Positions 1 through 7,952 of a DNA stretch of 64,000 nucleotides are shown one piece after another. Made by a program: the position numbers and the translations under genes. This DNA is from Caldilineaceae bacterium. Lineage in GTDB: Bacteria; Chloroflexota; Anaerolineae; Caldilineales; Caldilineaceae. The stretch spans positions 1-64,000 of the forward strand of contig JAJDTL010000036.1 in the NCBI GenBank assembly GCA_022827195.1, read 5' to 3'. The notes below the pieces were generated by a model. It made no database searches, was not told the origin of the DNA, and worked only from the letters and a program-made list of their open reading frames with translations. Numbering within the stretch: the first letter of the stretch is position 1; the number at the start of each line of letters is the position of its first letter.

Positions 1-1
1 G

Positions 2-1020
2 TTTCGGATTGCGCTGGAAGCGCTTGAAGGCAGCAAGACGATTAGCCAGTTATCGAGTGAACACGAGATTCATCCCAACATGATACGGGCCTGGAAACGG
101 CAGCTGCTGGAAGACGGGCCCAGCGTCTTCGCCAGCAATGGCGAGCGCAAGCAACGGCAGCAGGAGGCGCAGGAAGCAGGGCTTTATGGACAGATGGCGG
201 CAGCCCGCCCCTTGCGGATCGGGCGGCTCAAGCTGGAACTTGCGTGGCTGAAAAAAAGTTGCCTGCTTTGGTCCGTGAGAGACGGCGTATGGTCGATAGC
301 CAGCCGGCGACCCTGAGTGTACGGCGACAGTGCGAACTGCTCGGGCTCGGTCCCTCCTCCTTCTACTATCAAGCGGCGTCCGTGTCGGCATTGAACTTGG
401 ACCTGATGCGCCTGATTGACGAGCAGTACTTGCGCACACCCTTCTATGGCTGGCGCAAGATGGTCGCTTATCTGCGTCGTCTGGGCTATGCGGTCAACGG
501 CAAGCGGGTCAGACGGTTGATGCGTCTGATGGGCATCCAAGCCATCTACCCCCAGGAGAAGCAGCAGCTCTCCGGGCAAGGGGCACAAGCGCTATCCCTA
601 CCTGTTGCGCAATCTGCCGATTACGCATGTCAACCAGGTCTGGAGTGCTGACATCACCTATGTGCCGCTGCTGCGTGGCTTCATGTACCTGGTCGCTGTC
701 TTCGACTGGCACAGCCGTTATGTGCTCGCCTGGCAGCTTTCCAACACCCTCGACGGTGGCTTCTGTCTCGATGCCCTGCGTCAGGCGCTCGTCAAGGGTC
801 GACCTGAGATCTTCAACACCGACCAGGGCGCACAGTTCACGGCCGATGCCTTCACCGCTTGCTTGCTCGCCGCCGATATTCGGGTCAGCATGGACGGCCG
901 CGGCCGCGCCCTCGACAACGTCTTCTGCGAACGCCTATGGCGCAGCGTAAAGTACGAAAACATCTATCTCAACCAGCATGACACGGTCCGTCAGCTGCAC
1001 ACCGACTTGATCTCGGCCGG
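2..1020 (+). pseudogene. IS3-family transposase OrfAB, frameshifted and 3'-truncated
   Basis: OrfA is open from the window edge to 316 with a helix-turn-helix-like start. OrfB opens at 244 one frame back. The overlap holds seven A followed by G (251-258), a classical slippery site for the programmed -1 shift that makes OrfAB in IS3 elements. OrfB has the usual DDE core: Asp in the ADITYVPL segment, Asp in FNTDQG, Glu in FCERLW followed by KYENIYL. A second, non-programmed shift (frame 1 to frame 2) lies at about 555-575, within a cagcag run. Homology stops after HDTVRQLHTDL near 1010, before the usual RPHQSLGY-like tail. The element is therefore inactive. Its left end is outside the window and no right inverted repeat is visible. 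Confidence 0.85.
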
Positions 1021-1397
1021 CACGCGGTCGGACGTGGAATTGGCGGTCAGTTGCAGGGCTGCGCGGGCCTCTTCTTTCTTGACAATGCGTCGGCCGGCCG
1101 AACTCGCGGCGACTTGCGGCGCCTTGGGTCGTATCTCTTGGTTCTCCGGGCTGGGGCTGGCGCGTCAGAACGGGGCCGGATTGAAAGGTGTACGACACCT
1201 AAACGGGCAATTGCGGGCCTCTACGGGCTTCCTGTGCGGTCGGGAGTTCCGGATCGCGGCTGAAAGCGGCGATTGGGGCTGTTTGGGGTTGGGTTCGGCG
1301 TCAGGTAGGGTGGGGAGTGAAAACGCCCGATAATGACTTTATAGGGAATTCAGTCAAAACATTCGTTCTGCACATTCATACGTACAGGAAACGCCGT
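1021..1397. other. Junction sequence between IS remnant and chimeric ORF
   Basis: Nothing here has a recognisable start and domain. On the minus strand a run of about 55 sense codons covers roughly 1005-1170 and ends in TGA, and it may be a gene-end remnant. I cannot assign it. The last 60 bases before 1398 (ending aggaaacgccgt) look like the native leader of the tyrosine recombinase whose first codons follow. Confidence 0.4.
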
Positions 1398-2630
1398 ATG
1401 AACTTCGCTCCGCCCGCCGCGTTGCTGGCCGCTGATCAACAGGGCCCGCCCGCTGTCATCCCTTCCGTCGACCCCGAGGAGGTGCTGCGCTTCAGAGCCG
1501 CACTGGAAGCGCTGTCGCCTAATACGCGCCGCGCCTTTGCCAATGCCCCGCCTTTCGCCCTCGCCAGAGCCGCCGCATGCGCGCTAATCTCTCTCTGTCT
1601 CGCCGCCGCCTGCACCTTCGAAGTAGCCGGCCCGCCGGCCCGTGCCCCATCGCCAGCCTGCATAGACGAAGAACGCGTTCTCAACTTTGGCTTCTACGCC
1701 TTCTTCGCGCCCGTCAGTTACAGTGCCGTCGAAGATCCGGACGCCGAGGGATTTCACACCCATCTTGGCTATGAAGCCGATCTACTGACCGCGCTTGAAG
1801 CACTCGATGGCGCCGGCCTCTCCTTTTCTCGCCACCCGATCGCGACCTGGGATGACATCTGGCTGCAGGCGGCGACGACGCAATACGACATCATCGGGGG
1901 TGGCATCACGATTCTCGACGCCCGTACCCGGGACGCCGCAGGCAATCAGGTCGTCACCTTCACATCGGGGCACATCTCCTTCCGCCAGTCACTTCTCGTG
2001 CGCGCTGCAGACGCGACGCGCCTTGCCGCGTATGACGATCTGACCAGCGACCTGCGCGTCGGCGCCCTTGCCGGCACCACAGGCGAATTCCGTCTGCTAG
2101 AACTTACGGGGCTTGTCGATACCGAGGGCGTTCTGGCTGCAGGCGTACGCATTGACACGCCGGCGGGCACGGTGACCGCCGATGGCAGTCCGGACTACGT
2201 CATCACCGCAGCCGGCGAATCTCCCGTTCTTGCCGAAAGACAGCGCCTACACCCGCCTTCAGATACCATGCCGCAAGTAGTGTATCTTGGGGACCAGGCC
2301 GGCGAACCGGAGCTTCTCGACGCCCTCGAAGCGGGCACGATAGACGCGGTGGCCAGAGGAGAAATCGGCAACCGCGACGCCGCCTATACGCGCGGCGGCG
2401 CCTTCGTGGTCACAGCCCTCGACGAAAAGGTCGAACTTGGTGGCTTTGCGCTCGCCTCGGAGAATACCGAACTGGCTTCCTGCCTCAACCGCATGATCCA
2501 CTGGCTGACCGATGACGGGCGCATCGACTATGCAAATTGGCGGGAAGACCCTGCGGAATTCATGCAGCGCGCCGCCATGTGGAATGAGGGGGCGCGGCGC
2601 GTGCCGGCATGGCGACAGGGAAAAGAGTGA
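1398..2630 (+). CDS. Chimeric ORF: tyrosine-recombinase N-terminus fused to solute-binding lipoprotein
   Basis: The first roughly 50 residues look like the start of a tyrosine recombinase: a Pro/Ala-rich leader, then FRAALEALSPNTRRAF, the N-terminal SAM-like segment. The reading frame then passes directly into a bacterial lipoprotein signal (hydrophobic stretch, lipobox LAAAC with Cys72). The remaining 340 residues resemble a family-3 periplasmic solute-binding protein, with the FGFYAFFAPVSY opening, DIIGGGITI and a C-terminal LNRMIHWLTDDGRIDYANW segment. No in-frame ATG, GTG or TTG lies between the two parts, so the binding protein appears to be read only from the recombinase start at 1398 (AGGA eight bases upstream). 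No permease or ATPase gene adjoins it. Whether the internal signal peptide works is unknown. Confidence 0.6.
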   Translation: MNFAPPAALLAADQQGPPAVIPSVDPEEVLRFRAALEALSPNTRRAFANAPPFALARAAACALISLCLAAACTFEVAGPPARAPSPACIDEERVLNFGFYAFFAPVSYSAVEDPDAEGFHTHLGYEADLLTALEALDGAGLSFSRHPIATWDDIWLQAATTQYDIIGGGITILDARTRDAAGNQVVTFTSGHISFRQSLLVRAADATRLAAYDDLTSDLRVGALAGTTGEFRLLELTGLVDTEGVLAAGVRIDTPAGTVTADGSPDYVITAAGESPVLAERQRLHPPSDTMPQVVYLGDQAGEPELLDALEAGTIDAVARGEIGNRDAAYTRGGAFVVTALDEKVELGGFALASENTELASCLNRMIHWLTDDGRIDYANWREDPAEFMQRAAMWNEGARRVPAWRQGKE

Positions 2631-2790
2631 CTCCGCCGTCAAGCAGCCACAGACAACGTTTGTCCAATGCGCTTCTTCTTTCGCTGTTCATGGGAGGCGT
2701 TCAGCCGTCGACAAGCCGCAAGAGGAATGTAGAAACAGACGTGGATCGGAGCGAGGTCGGGAATTCAAAACAACACAAAGGAGATTCACC

Positions 2791-2847
2791 GTGAGAGATA
2801 GAAATCTTGCCTTAATCCTTTATGCAATTCTAAGTGGGCGCGGATGA
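2791..2847 (+). CDS. Possible 18-residue ORF with strong ribosome-binding site
   Basis: AAAGGAG lies seven bases before a GTG that opens an 18-codon frame (MRDRNLALILYAIL...), ending TGA at 2845-2847. The Shine-Dalgarno match is much better than that of most genes in the window. It is either a tiny peptide or the surviving start of a gene whose remainder was replaced by the adjoining island. No family is recognisable. Confidence 0.3.
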   Translation: MRDRNLALILYAILSGRG

Positions 2848-2855
2848 CCCCGAAC

Positions 2856-3002
2856 TTATTTGGCAGATTTGTCAATGCGCCCTGCAAAGTGGCCACGGGA
2901 CCACTCTTGTTGTTTCAATACGTCAACCCACTCACATTCCGCCATAATCCAACCCGTTGTATTCCGCACTATACCTGTGCTACCCTCAAAGAGACTCGCC
3001 AT
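2856..3002 (-). CDS. Small hypothetical protein, 48 residues
   Basis: The frame opens with ATG at 3002 directly after GGGAGG, with a second purine-rich GAGGAGG further upstream, and ends TAA. The peptide starts MASLFEGSTG, has a central GWIMAECEWVDVL segment and a basic tail. It lies 84 bases downstream of the DUF2513 gene on the same strand and shares that island's base composition, so it may be the last gene of the same transcript. No family is recognised. Confidence 0.4.
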   Translation of the reverse strand: MASLFEGSTGIVRNTTGWIMAECEWVDVLKQQEWSRGHFAGRIDKSAK

Positions 3003-3086
3003 CCTCCCGCCTAAGTAACCCTCCTCTCTATCCCTGTAGAGCCATTACTGATGGCGGAACCTATCAGACTGGGAGCCACCCCAACA

Positions 3087-3458
3087 TCACGCCAACTGCC
3101 GAAACAACTCCGCCTTTAACGGCCTGAGCGATTCAGGACCACCCTGCGCCTCCACAACCCCAATCGCCCTCGCCCACCTGCCCTCATCCTTCGCGACCTC
3201 CAGAAACCTCCAGCCGTTATTCGTAAACCCCGTGGGCCAAATGTTCAACTTGCCACCCACCCACTCCTGCGTCGCGGTCGTCATGATGAGCTTCGCCTTC
3301 CATAACTTCTCAGTGTTGTACGCAACGTTCTCGACGTTGTGGCGTTCAAAATCGTAGTACCTGGGTAAACTGGGCGTCCCACCCTCCCACAGTTCCTCTA
3401 GCCGTAACAGAATCTCCCGGCACAACCCATAATCAAGTTCCCGCTTCATCGCTACCAT
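3087..3458 (-). CDS. DUF2513 domain protein
   Basis: This 123-residue protein begins MVAMKRELDYGLCREILLRL. The MKR-start and the helix ending in EIL-LEE are typical of DUF2513, a small family of unknown function often found in prophages and accessory islands. A central HNVENVAYNTEKLWKAKLI segment matches the family's winged-helix-like middle part. The start at 3458 is preferred because AGGAGG lies four bases upstream. Its ATG overlaps the stop of the preceding gene (ATGGTAG), so translation of the two is probably coupled. An alternative ATG lies at 3449. Confidence 0.7.
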   Translation of the reverse strand: MVAMKRELDYGLCREILLRLEELWEGGTPSLPRYYDFERHNVENVAYNTEKLWKAKLIMTTATQEWVGGKLNIWPTGFTNNGWRFLEVAKDEGRWARAIGVVEAQGGPESLRPLKAELFRQLA

Positions 3459-3715
3459 ACCGCCTCCTCTCTGCTCACTCCCATGCAATCCTCTCTCGAT
3501 AATCTCTTTTTCAACGCCCCGCTTTCAAAGTCCATCACAGCCGACTCCATCGCCTCAACATATACTTCCGTCTGCATCGGCCCTACATGAAACCTAGCAA
3601 GTAAATCGCGTACAATGTCTATCAACTCATCTTGGCTACCAGCAAATAGCCGACTAGGAATAAGACCCTCATTCCTTTCAATCCACACCTCTTCGATTCG
3701 GTCATCCCTTGTCAT
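3452..3715 (-). CDS. Hypothetical protein, 87 residues
   Basis: The start MTRDDRIEEVW at 3715 is supported by GGAG six bases upstream. An ATG four codons earlier (3727) has no such site. The protein is acidic and probably helical (GSQDELIDIVRDLLARF, then AMESAVMDFESGALKKRL). It is coupled by overlap to the DUF2513 gene and lies back to back with the kinase gene on the other strand, with almost no space for promoters. No family is recognised. Confidence 0.6.
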   Translation of the reverse strand: MTRDDRIEEVWIERNEGLIPSRLFAGSQDELIDIVRDLLARFHVGPMQTEVYVEAMESAVMDFESGALKKRLSREDCMGVSREEAVW

Positions 3716-3741
3716 CCTTTGCTCCATTCATTTGACAACAC

Positions 3742-4893
3742 TTGACGTGCAAACTCACCAAACCCGGCACATTCCGACACTTGACTCCCCGGCCCGCCCC
3801 TGCCAAGCTCACGCCATCGGATAACCACCACATCCTGGAAAAAAACCCCAGGTTCGCCCTGCCAAACCATCTGGAATGGTCATACCTTGGGAAAAAAATC
3901 GGATCTGGAGGCCAAGGCACTGTCTACCTCGTACACCACAGAGACGACCCCAACAAAACCCCGCGCGCACTCAAAATACTCAACAGCAACGCTCCCCAAA
4001 TCGCACTCAAAAGATTCCAAAGAGAAATTGAAACTGTACACGAAATCGAACACCCCAACATCATCGAAGTACTTGACTATTCACCCGAAGATGAGGAATT
4101 CAAATTCCTCGTAATGGATTACCCCAAATGTGCCAAAACTATCGAGGAAAAATGCCTCTCACCCTCCGACCCCAACCCATTCCACGGCAACGTCCTTAAA
4201 TGCCTCGAATTGTTCGAGGAACTTATGTCCGCCATCCATGCTTGTGAATCTCAACCTGTTCCCATCTACCATCGCGACATCAGCCCCAAAAAAATCTTGA
4301 TTCTCCCCGACGACACAATCCGTCTGATCGACTTCGGACTTTGCCATACAGACGATGACTCCACCATCACGCTGACCGGCGAAAATATCGGAACCCGTAG
4401 CTACGCACCCCCAGAATGTGAAGCACGAAGCAAGTTAGAACCCGGAACCCACTCCGATATCTTCTCAGCCACTAAAGTCCTGTGGTCCATCATCACGTCA
4501 CAACGCGTCTTCGGCCGAGAAGAAACTGATCTGGATGACAACTCCATGCAAGTCATGTTTCCCACCGATGAAGAAACATGGCATCTGGATCAAATGTTCA
4601 GACGAATAATCCGTTACAACCCCAATGACCGGCCCCAATCTGCAAAACACGTCATCCTCCTTATCAACTTGATCCGTTACGACATCAACAACAAACTCCC
4701 ACCGCTAGAATCAGTCGCCGACCGTTGCCCTTCCTGTAGAAGAAAAGGAATTCAAAACACAAGCCTACTACACCAACTGATTGGAGGCGACTTAGACAAA
4801 GATTATACAGCCTACGAGTGCTCTACCTGCGGCTTCATATTCGCGCGCCGACACGAAACACTCAATAGAAATATCAGAAACCAATACGCCTAA
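3742..4893 (+). CDS. Serine/threonine protein kinase with C-terminal zinc ribbon
   Basis: The kinase domain runs from about residue 45 to 310. It has a glycine loop (GSGGQGTVYL), the ATP lysine in RALKIL, an alpha-C glutamate in RFQREIE, catalytic loop HRDISPKKI, IDFGLCH for DFG, YAPPE for APE and HSDIF. The catalytic loop departs from the norm: the magnesium-binding Asn of HRDxxxxN is Lys (second AAA of SPKKI), so activity is doubtful. Residues about 325-370 form a zinc ribbon (CPSC...CSTC). There is no membrane segment. The start is uncertain: only TTG codons (3742, 3781) precede the domain and none has a Shine-Dalgarno site. The gene is A/C-rich on the coding strand and shares this composition with its divergently oriented neighbours. 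Confidence 0.8.
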   Translation: MTCKLTKPGTFRHLTPRPAPAKLTPSDNHHILEKNPRFALPNHLEWSYLGKKIGSGGQGTVYLVHHRDDPNKTPRALKILNSNAPQIALKRFQREIETVHEIEHPNIIEVLDYSPEDEEFKFLVMDYPKCAKTIEEKCLSPSDPNPFHGNVLKCLELFEELMSAIHACESQPVPIYHRDISPKKILILPDDTIRLIDFGLCHTDDDSTITLTGENIGTRSYAPPECEARSKLEPGTHSDIFSATKVLWSIITSQRVFGREETDLDDNSMQVMFPTDEETWHLDQMFRRIIRYNPNDRPQSAKHVILLINLIRYDINNKLPPLESVADRCPSCRRKGIQNTSLLHQLIGGDLDKDYTAYECSTCGFIFARRHETLNRNIRNQYA

Positions 4894-4919
4894 ACCTCCC
4901 CAACACAAAAACATACGCA

Positions 4920-4945
4920 GGCGTGGCCGCCTTAGCGACCACGCC
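4920..4945 (-). terminator. Hairpin terminator, probably bidirectional
   Basis: GGCGTGG pairs with CCACGCC, with an inner CGC-ctta-GCG stem. On the minus strand the hairpin is followed by a T-rich stretch (complement of caaaaac), fitting termination of the small gene at 4971-5159. It also lies 27 bases after the kinase stop. Confidence 0.6.
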
Positions 4946-4970
4946 CTCCAACACATCCCAAACTAACCCG

Positions 4971-5159
4971 CTACATGCCGTTCCGTGAAGTTGTGTGCAT
5001 GGCGACGGCTCTATTCCATGCTGCCATGTTTTTTTCATTCATTCGTCTTGTGCGACACATCTCCTTTATCCTATCCCCATTCATTCTACGAAACGCCTTC
5101 GATTCTTTGACCAACCAATCGTATTCTGTTTTGGTTATATGAACACAGTCGCAAATCAT
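4971..5159 (-). CDS. Small hypothetical protein, 62 residues
   Basis: The frame from ATG 5159 (GGAG ten bases upstream) begins MICDCVHITKTEYDWL and is lysine/arginine-rich with a likely central helix (WLVKESKAFRRM). An in-frame upstream ATG at 5195 has no ribosome-binding site. The gene ends just before a hairpin with a T-run on its strand. It belongs to the same accessory island as the kinase, and no family is recognised. Confidence 0.5.
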   Translation of the reverse strand: MICDCVHITKTEYDWLVKESKAFRRMNGDRIKEMCRTRRMNEKNMAAWNRAVAMHTTSRNGM

Positions 5160-5255
5160 AGGGTATTTTCTCCAAAAGAGGGGACTGAGGGGCACTACCG
5201 CTAAAACCTGCTTGCGTTTTTGTGCAATAACCCTATAAGTCCCAAAATTAAGGCG

Positions 5256-5285
5256 TTGCGGTTCTGGCGCCCCACCTGCTATAAT
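5256..5285 (+). promoter_or_regulatory. Sigma70-like promoter of the rel gene
   Basis: TTGCGG (5256-5261), an 18-base spacer and a perfect TATAAT (5280-5285) lie about 80 bases upstream of the rel start codon. No other gene lies between. Confidence 0.65.
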
Positions 5286-5367
5286 GCGGGCAATTCGGGA
5301 CCGGAGAAGCGCACCCCACGGTTAGAACCGGCCCCGGGCATAGTGAAAGCCTCAGAAAGAGTAGACC

Positions 5368-7746
5368 ATGGTTGGCATGGAATTGGCGCCGGATGCAGCC
5401 CTTGGGGCCGCGTCCGCCTTGGACAACCTCAAGGACGCCGAAGCGGGCGATACATCTGTCAGCCCGGGTAGCAACGGCCTCGCGACCGACAGCCCTCTAC
5501 TGCGCAGCATTCCCCTGGAAGCTGTTCCTCCCGTTAGCGACGGCAGGTTGTTTCTCCAGCCCCTGTTGAACCTGCACGAGGTCAAGTCGCTGGAAGAGTT
5601 GTATGGCAAGCTGCCCGGTTACTTCGGCGCGGACGATAGACTGCGGATACTGCGGGCTTATCTGGTCGCGAGCGACGCGCATCGCGAGCAGACGCGCATG
5701 ACCGGCGAGCCGTATATCCTGCACCCGATTGACGTGACGAGCATCCTGGCGGAACTGCAACTGGACGCGGATACGCTGGCGGCGGCGCTGCTGCACGACG
5801 TGGTGGAGGACTCGGGATACACGATTCCCTACCTGAAGAAGAATTTCAACCAGGACATTGCCGAGCTGGTAGACGGCGTGACGAAGCTGAACCGCATCAA
5901 GGAGTTGAGCAAGATGCGGCACAGCGTGGCGGATGAGAAGGCCGAGAGCCTGCGCAAGATGTTCCTGGCGATGGTGGAAGACATCCGGGTGGTGCTGATC
6001 AAGCTGGCGGACCGGGTCCACAATATGCGGACGTTGCAGGGCCACCCCGAGCACAAGCGGCGGCGGATTGCGCGCGAGACGCTGGAGATCTTTGCGCCGC
6101 TGGCGAACCGGCTGGGGATCTGGCAGATCAAGTGGGAGCTTGAGGACCTCAGTTTTCGCTACCTGGAGCCGGTCACCTACCGAAACTTGTCGCAGGCGAT
6201 GGACCAGAAGCGGGCCGAGCGGGTCCACTGGATGGAAGAGACGAAGGCCACGTTGACCAAGGTGCTCAAAGAGGCCGGCGTTGCTGCCGAGATCAACGGG
6301 CGGCCGAAGCACATTTACGGGATCTACCGCAAAATGCGGCGCAAGGAAGTGCCGTTCGACCAGATCTACGACATCCACGGATTCCGAATCATCGTTGACA
6401 CAGTTGCGGACTGCTACGCAACGCTGGGCGTTGTGCACAGTCACTGGCGTCCGATTCCGGGCGAGTTTGACGATTACATCGCCAATCCGAAGGACAATCT
6501 GTATCGCAGCCTGCATACTGCCGTGGTAGGGTCGAACGGCAAGCCGATGGAGGTGCAGATTCGGACGCAGGAGATGCACCAGGTGTCTGAGTACGGCATC
6601 GCCGCGCACTGGCGCTACAAGGAGGGCAAGAAGCCCAACCAGTACCTGGACAACAAGATTGCCTGGATACGCCAGCTGATGGAATGGCGGCAGGACGTGA
6701 CCGACGCGCAGGAGTTCGTGAGCGGGATGAAGACGGACGTCTTCCAGGACCGGGTTTACGTCTTCACCCCGCGCGGGGATGTTATCGACCTGCCGCGCAA
6801 CGCGACGCCGATCGACTTCGCCTACGTGGTCCACACGGAGCTGGGCCACCGCTGCCGCGGCGCGAAGGTCAACGGGCGGCTGGTGTCGTTGGACTTTCAG
6901 CTGCAGAACGGGGACCAGGTGGAGGTGATTTCGGCCAAGCGGGGCGGCCCCAGCCGGGATTGGATCAACCCCAATATGGGGTATGTGGCGACGACGCGGG
7001 CGCGCGGGAAGATTCGGACCTGGTTCCGCAAGCAGGCGAGGGAAGAGAATGTTGCCCAGGGCCGGCAGATTCTGGAGAAGGACCTGAAGCGGCTGAGCGT
7101 AACGCAGCCGTTCGAAATGGTGGCGAAGCTGTGCGGCTTCGAGGAGCTGGACGACTTTCTGGCCGCGATCGGCTACGGCGACGTGACGGGCCAGCATATT
7201 GCGCAACGGGTGATCGAGCATGAGCGCAGCGAGCAGCTGAAAGAGGAGCCGGAGCAGCTGGCCGCGCGGCCGCAGCCGCGCACGGTCTCAATCGAAGGTG
7301 TGCAGGTTGCCGGGCTGGACGGCGTGCTGGCGAACGCGGCGCGCTGCTGCAATCCGGTGCCGGGCGACCCGATCGTGGGCTACGTGACGAAAGGGCGGGG
7401 TGTTTCGATCCACCGGACGAACTGCCCGAATATCACTGCGCTGATTCAGCGGGCCGAGAATGCGCGGCTGGTGGAGGTGCAGTGGGGCGCCAAGAGCGAG
7501 GAGAAGTATCCGGTCAGCATTCAGGTGAGGGCCTACGACCGGGCCGGACTGCTGCGTGACGTGACCAGCCTGGTCGCGGACGAGAAGATCAACATGCAGG
7601 CGGCGGCGGCGGAGACGGGGCTGCCGAACAACGTAGCCCTGATCTACGCGACGCTGGAGCTATCGAACATCTCCCAATTGACGCGTATCATGACCCGCAT
7701 CGAACGGCTGCCGAATGTGCTGGAGGTCCGCCGCCAGGTGGGCTAG
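5368..7746 (+). CDS. relA: Bifunctional (p)ppGpp synthetase/hydrolase, RelA/SpoT family
   Basis: This 792-residue full-length Rel makes and degrades the alarmone (p)ppGpp in the cytoplasm. Order of domains: HD hydrolase (about 85-240, with LLHDVVED holding His143-Asp144), synthetase (about 310-430, with the KHIYGIYRKM start, EFDDYIANPK and YRSLHTAV), TGS (about 460-530) and ACT (about 713-792). The intact HD motif indicates hydrolase activity is retained, as in single Rel enzymes of most bacteria. The N-terminal 65 residues before the HD domain are longer than usual and low in complexity, so a downstream start is possible; ATG also occurs at 5377. The gene is monocistronic: its own promoter lies upstream and a strong hairpin follows. 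Confidence 0.95.
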   Translation: MVGMELAPDAALGAASALDNLKDAEAGDTSVSPGSNGLATDSPLLRSIPLEAVPPVSDGRLFLQPLLNLHEVKSLEELYGKLPGYFGADDRLRILRAYLVASDAHREQTRMTGEPYILHPIDVTSILAELQLDADTLAAALLHDVVEDSGYTIPYLKKNFNQDIAELVDGVTKLNRIKELSKMRHSVADEKAESLRKMFLAMVEDIRVVLIKLADRVHNMRTLQGHPEHKRRRIARETLEIFAPLANRLGIWQIKWELEDLSFRYLEPVTYRNLSQAMDQKRAERVHWMEETKATLTKVLKEAGVAAEINGRPKHIYGIYRKMRRKEVPFDQIYDIHGFRIIVDTVADCYATLGVVHSHWRPIPGEFDDYIANPKDNLYRSLHTAVVGSNGKPMEVQIRTQEMHQVSEYGIAAHWRYKEGKKPNQYLDNKIAWIRQLMEWRQDVTDAQEFVSGMKTDVFQDRVYVFTPRGDVIDLPRNATPIDFAYVVHTELGHRCRGAKVNGRLVSLDFQLQNGDQVEVISAKRGGPSRDWINPNMGYVATTRARGKIRTWFRKQAREENVAQGRQILEKDLKRLSVTQPFEMVAKLCGFEELDDFLAAIGYGDVTGQHIAQRVIEHERSEQLKEEPEQLAARPQPRTVSIEGVQVAGLDGVLANAARCCNPVPGDPIVGYVTKGRGVSIHRTNCPNITALIQRAENARLVEVQWGAKSEEKYPVSIQVRAYDRAGLLRDVTSLVADEKINMQAAAAETGLPNNVALIYATLELSNISQLTRIMTRIERLPNVLEVRRQVG

Positions 7747-7879
7747 TTGGTGGCCGCAGGTTTTCTGCGGGTTCAGAAGATTCTCCTCTCGCGTAGTTTT
7801 CACTCCTAATTCAGTCTAGAGCGGACCAGGGTTGATGGATGCCTATTTCCGCGCGCACATTCCGGACATGATACGCACC

Positions 7880-7911
7880 AGGGGCGCCTTCAGTAGTCTG
7901 AGGGCGCCCCT
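7880..7911. terminator. Bidirectional hairpin between convergent genes
   Basis: AGGGGCGCC pairs with GGCGCCCCT, and an inner TCAG/CTGA stem closes a four-base loop. It lies in the 206-base space between the convergent rel and pepF genes. There is no T-run on either side, so it may be a factor-dependent or weak intrinsic terminator. Confidence 0.5.
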
Positions 7912-7952
7912 GCATTGAAGTCCAGAGTGAGGGGCTGTGTGCGCAAGCCGGC

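Noticed and set aside
5497..7221. 574-codon minus-strand ORF opposite rel
   Set aside because: Shadow of a GC-rich gene: Leu/Arg/His-rich peptide, no domain, and no ribosome-binding site.
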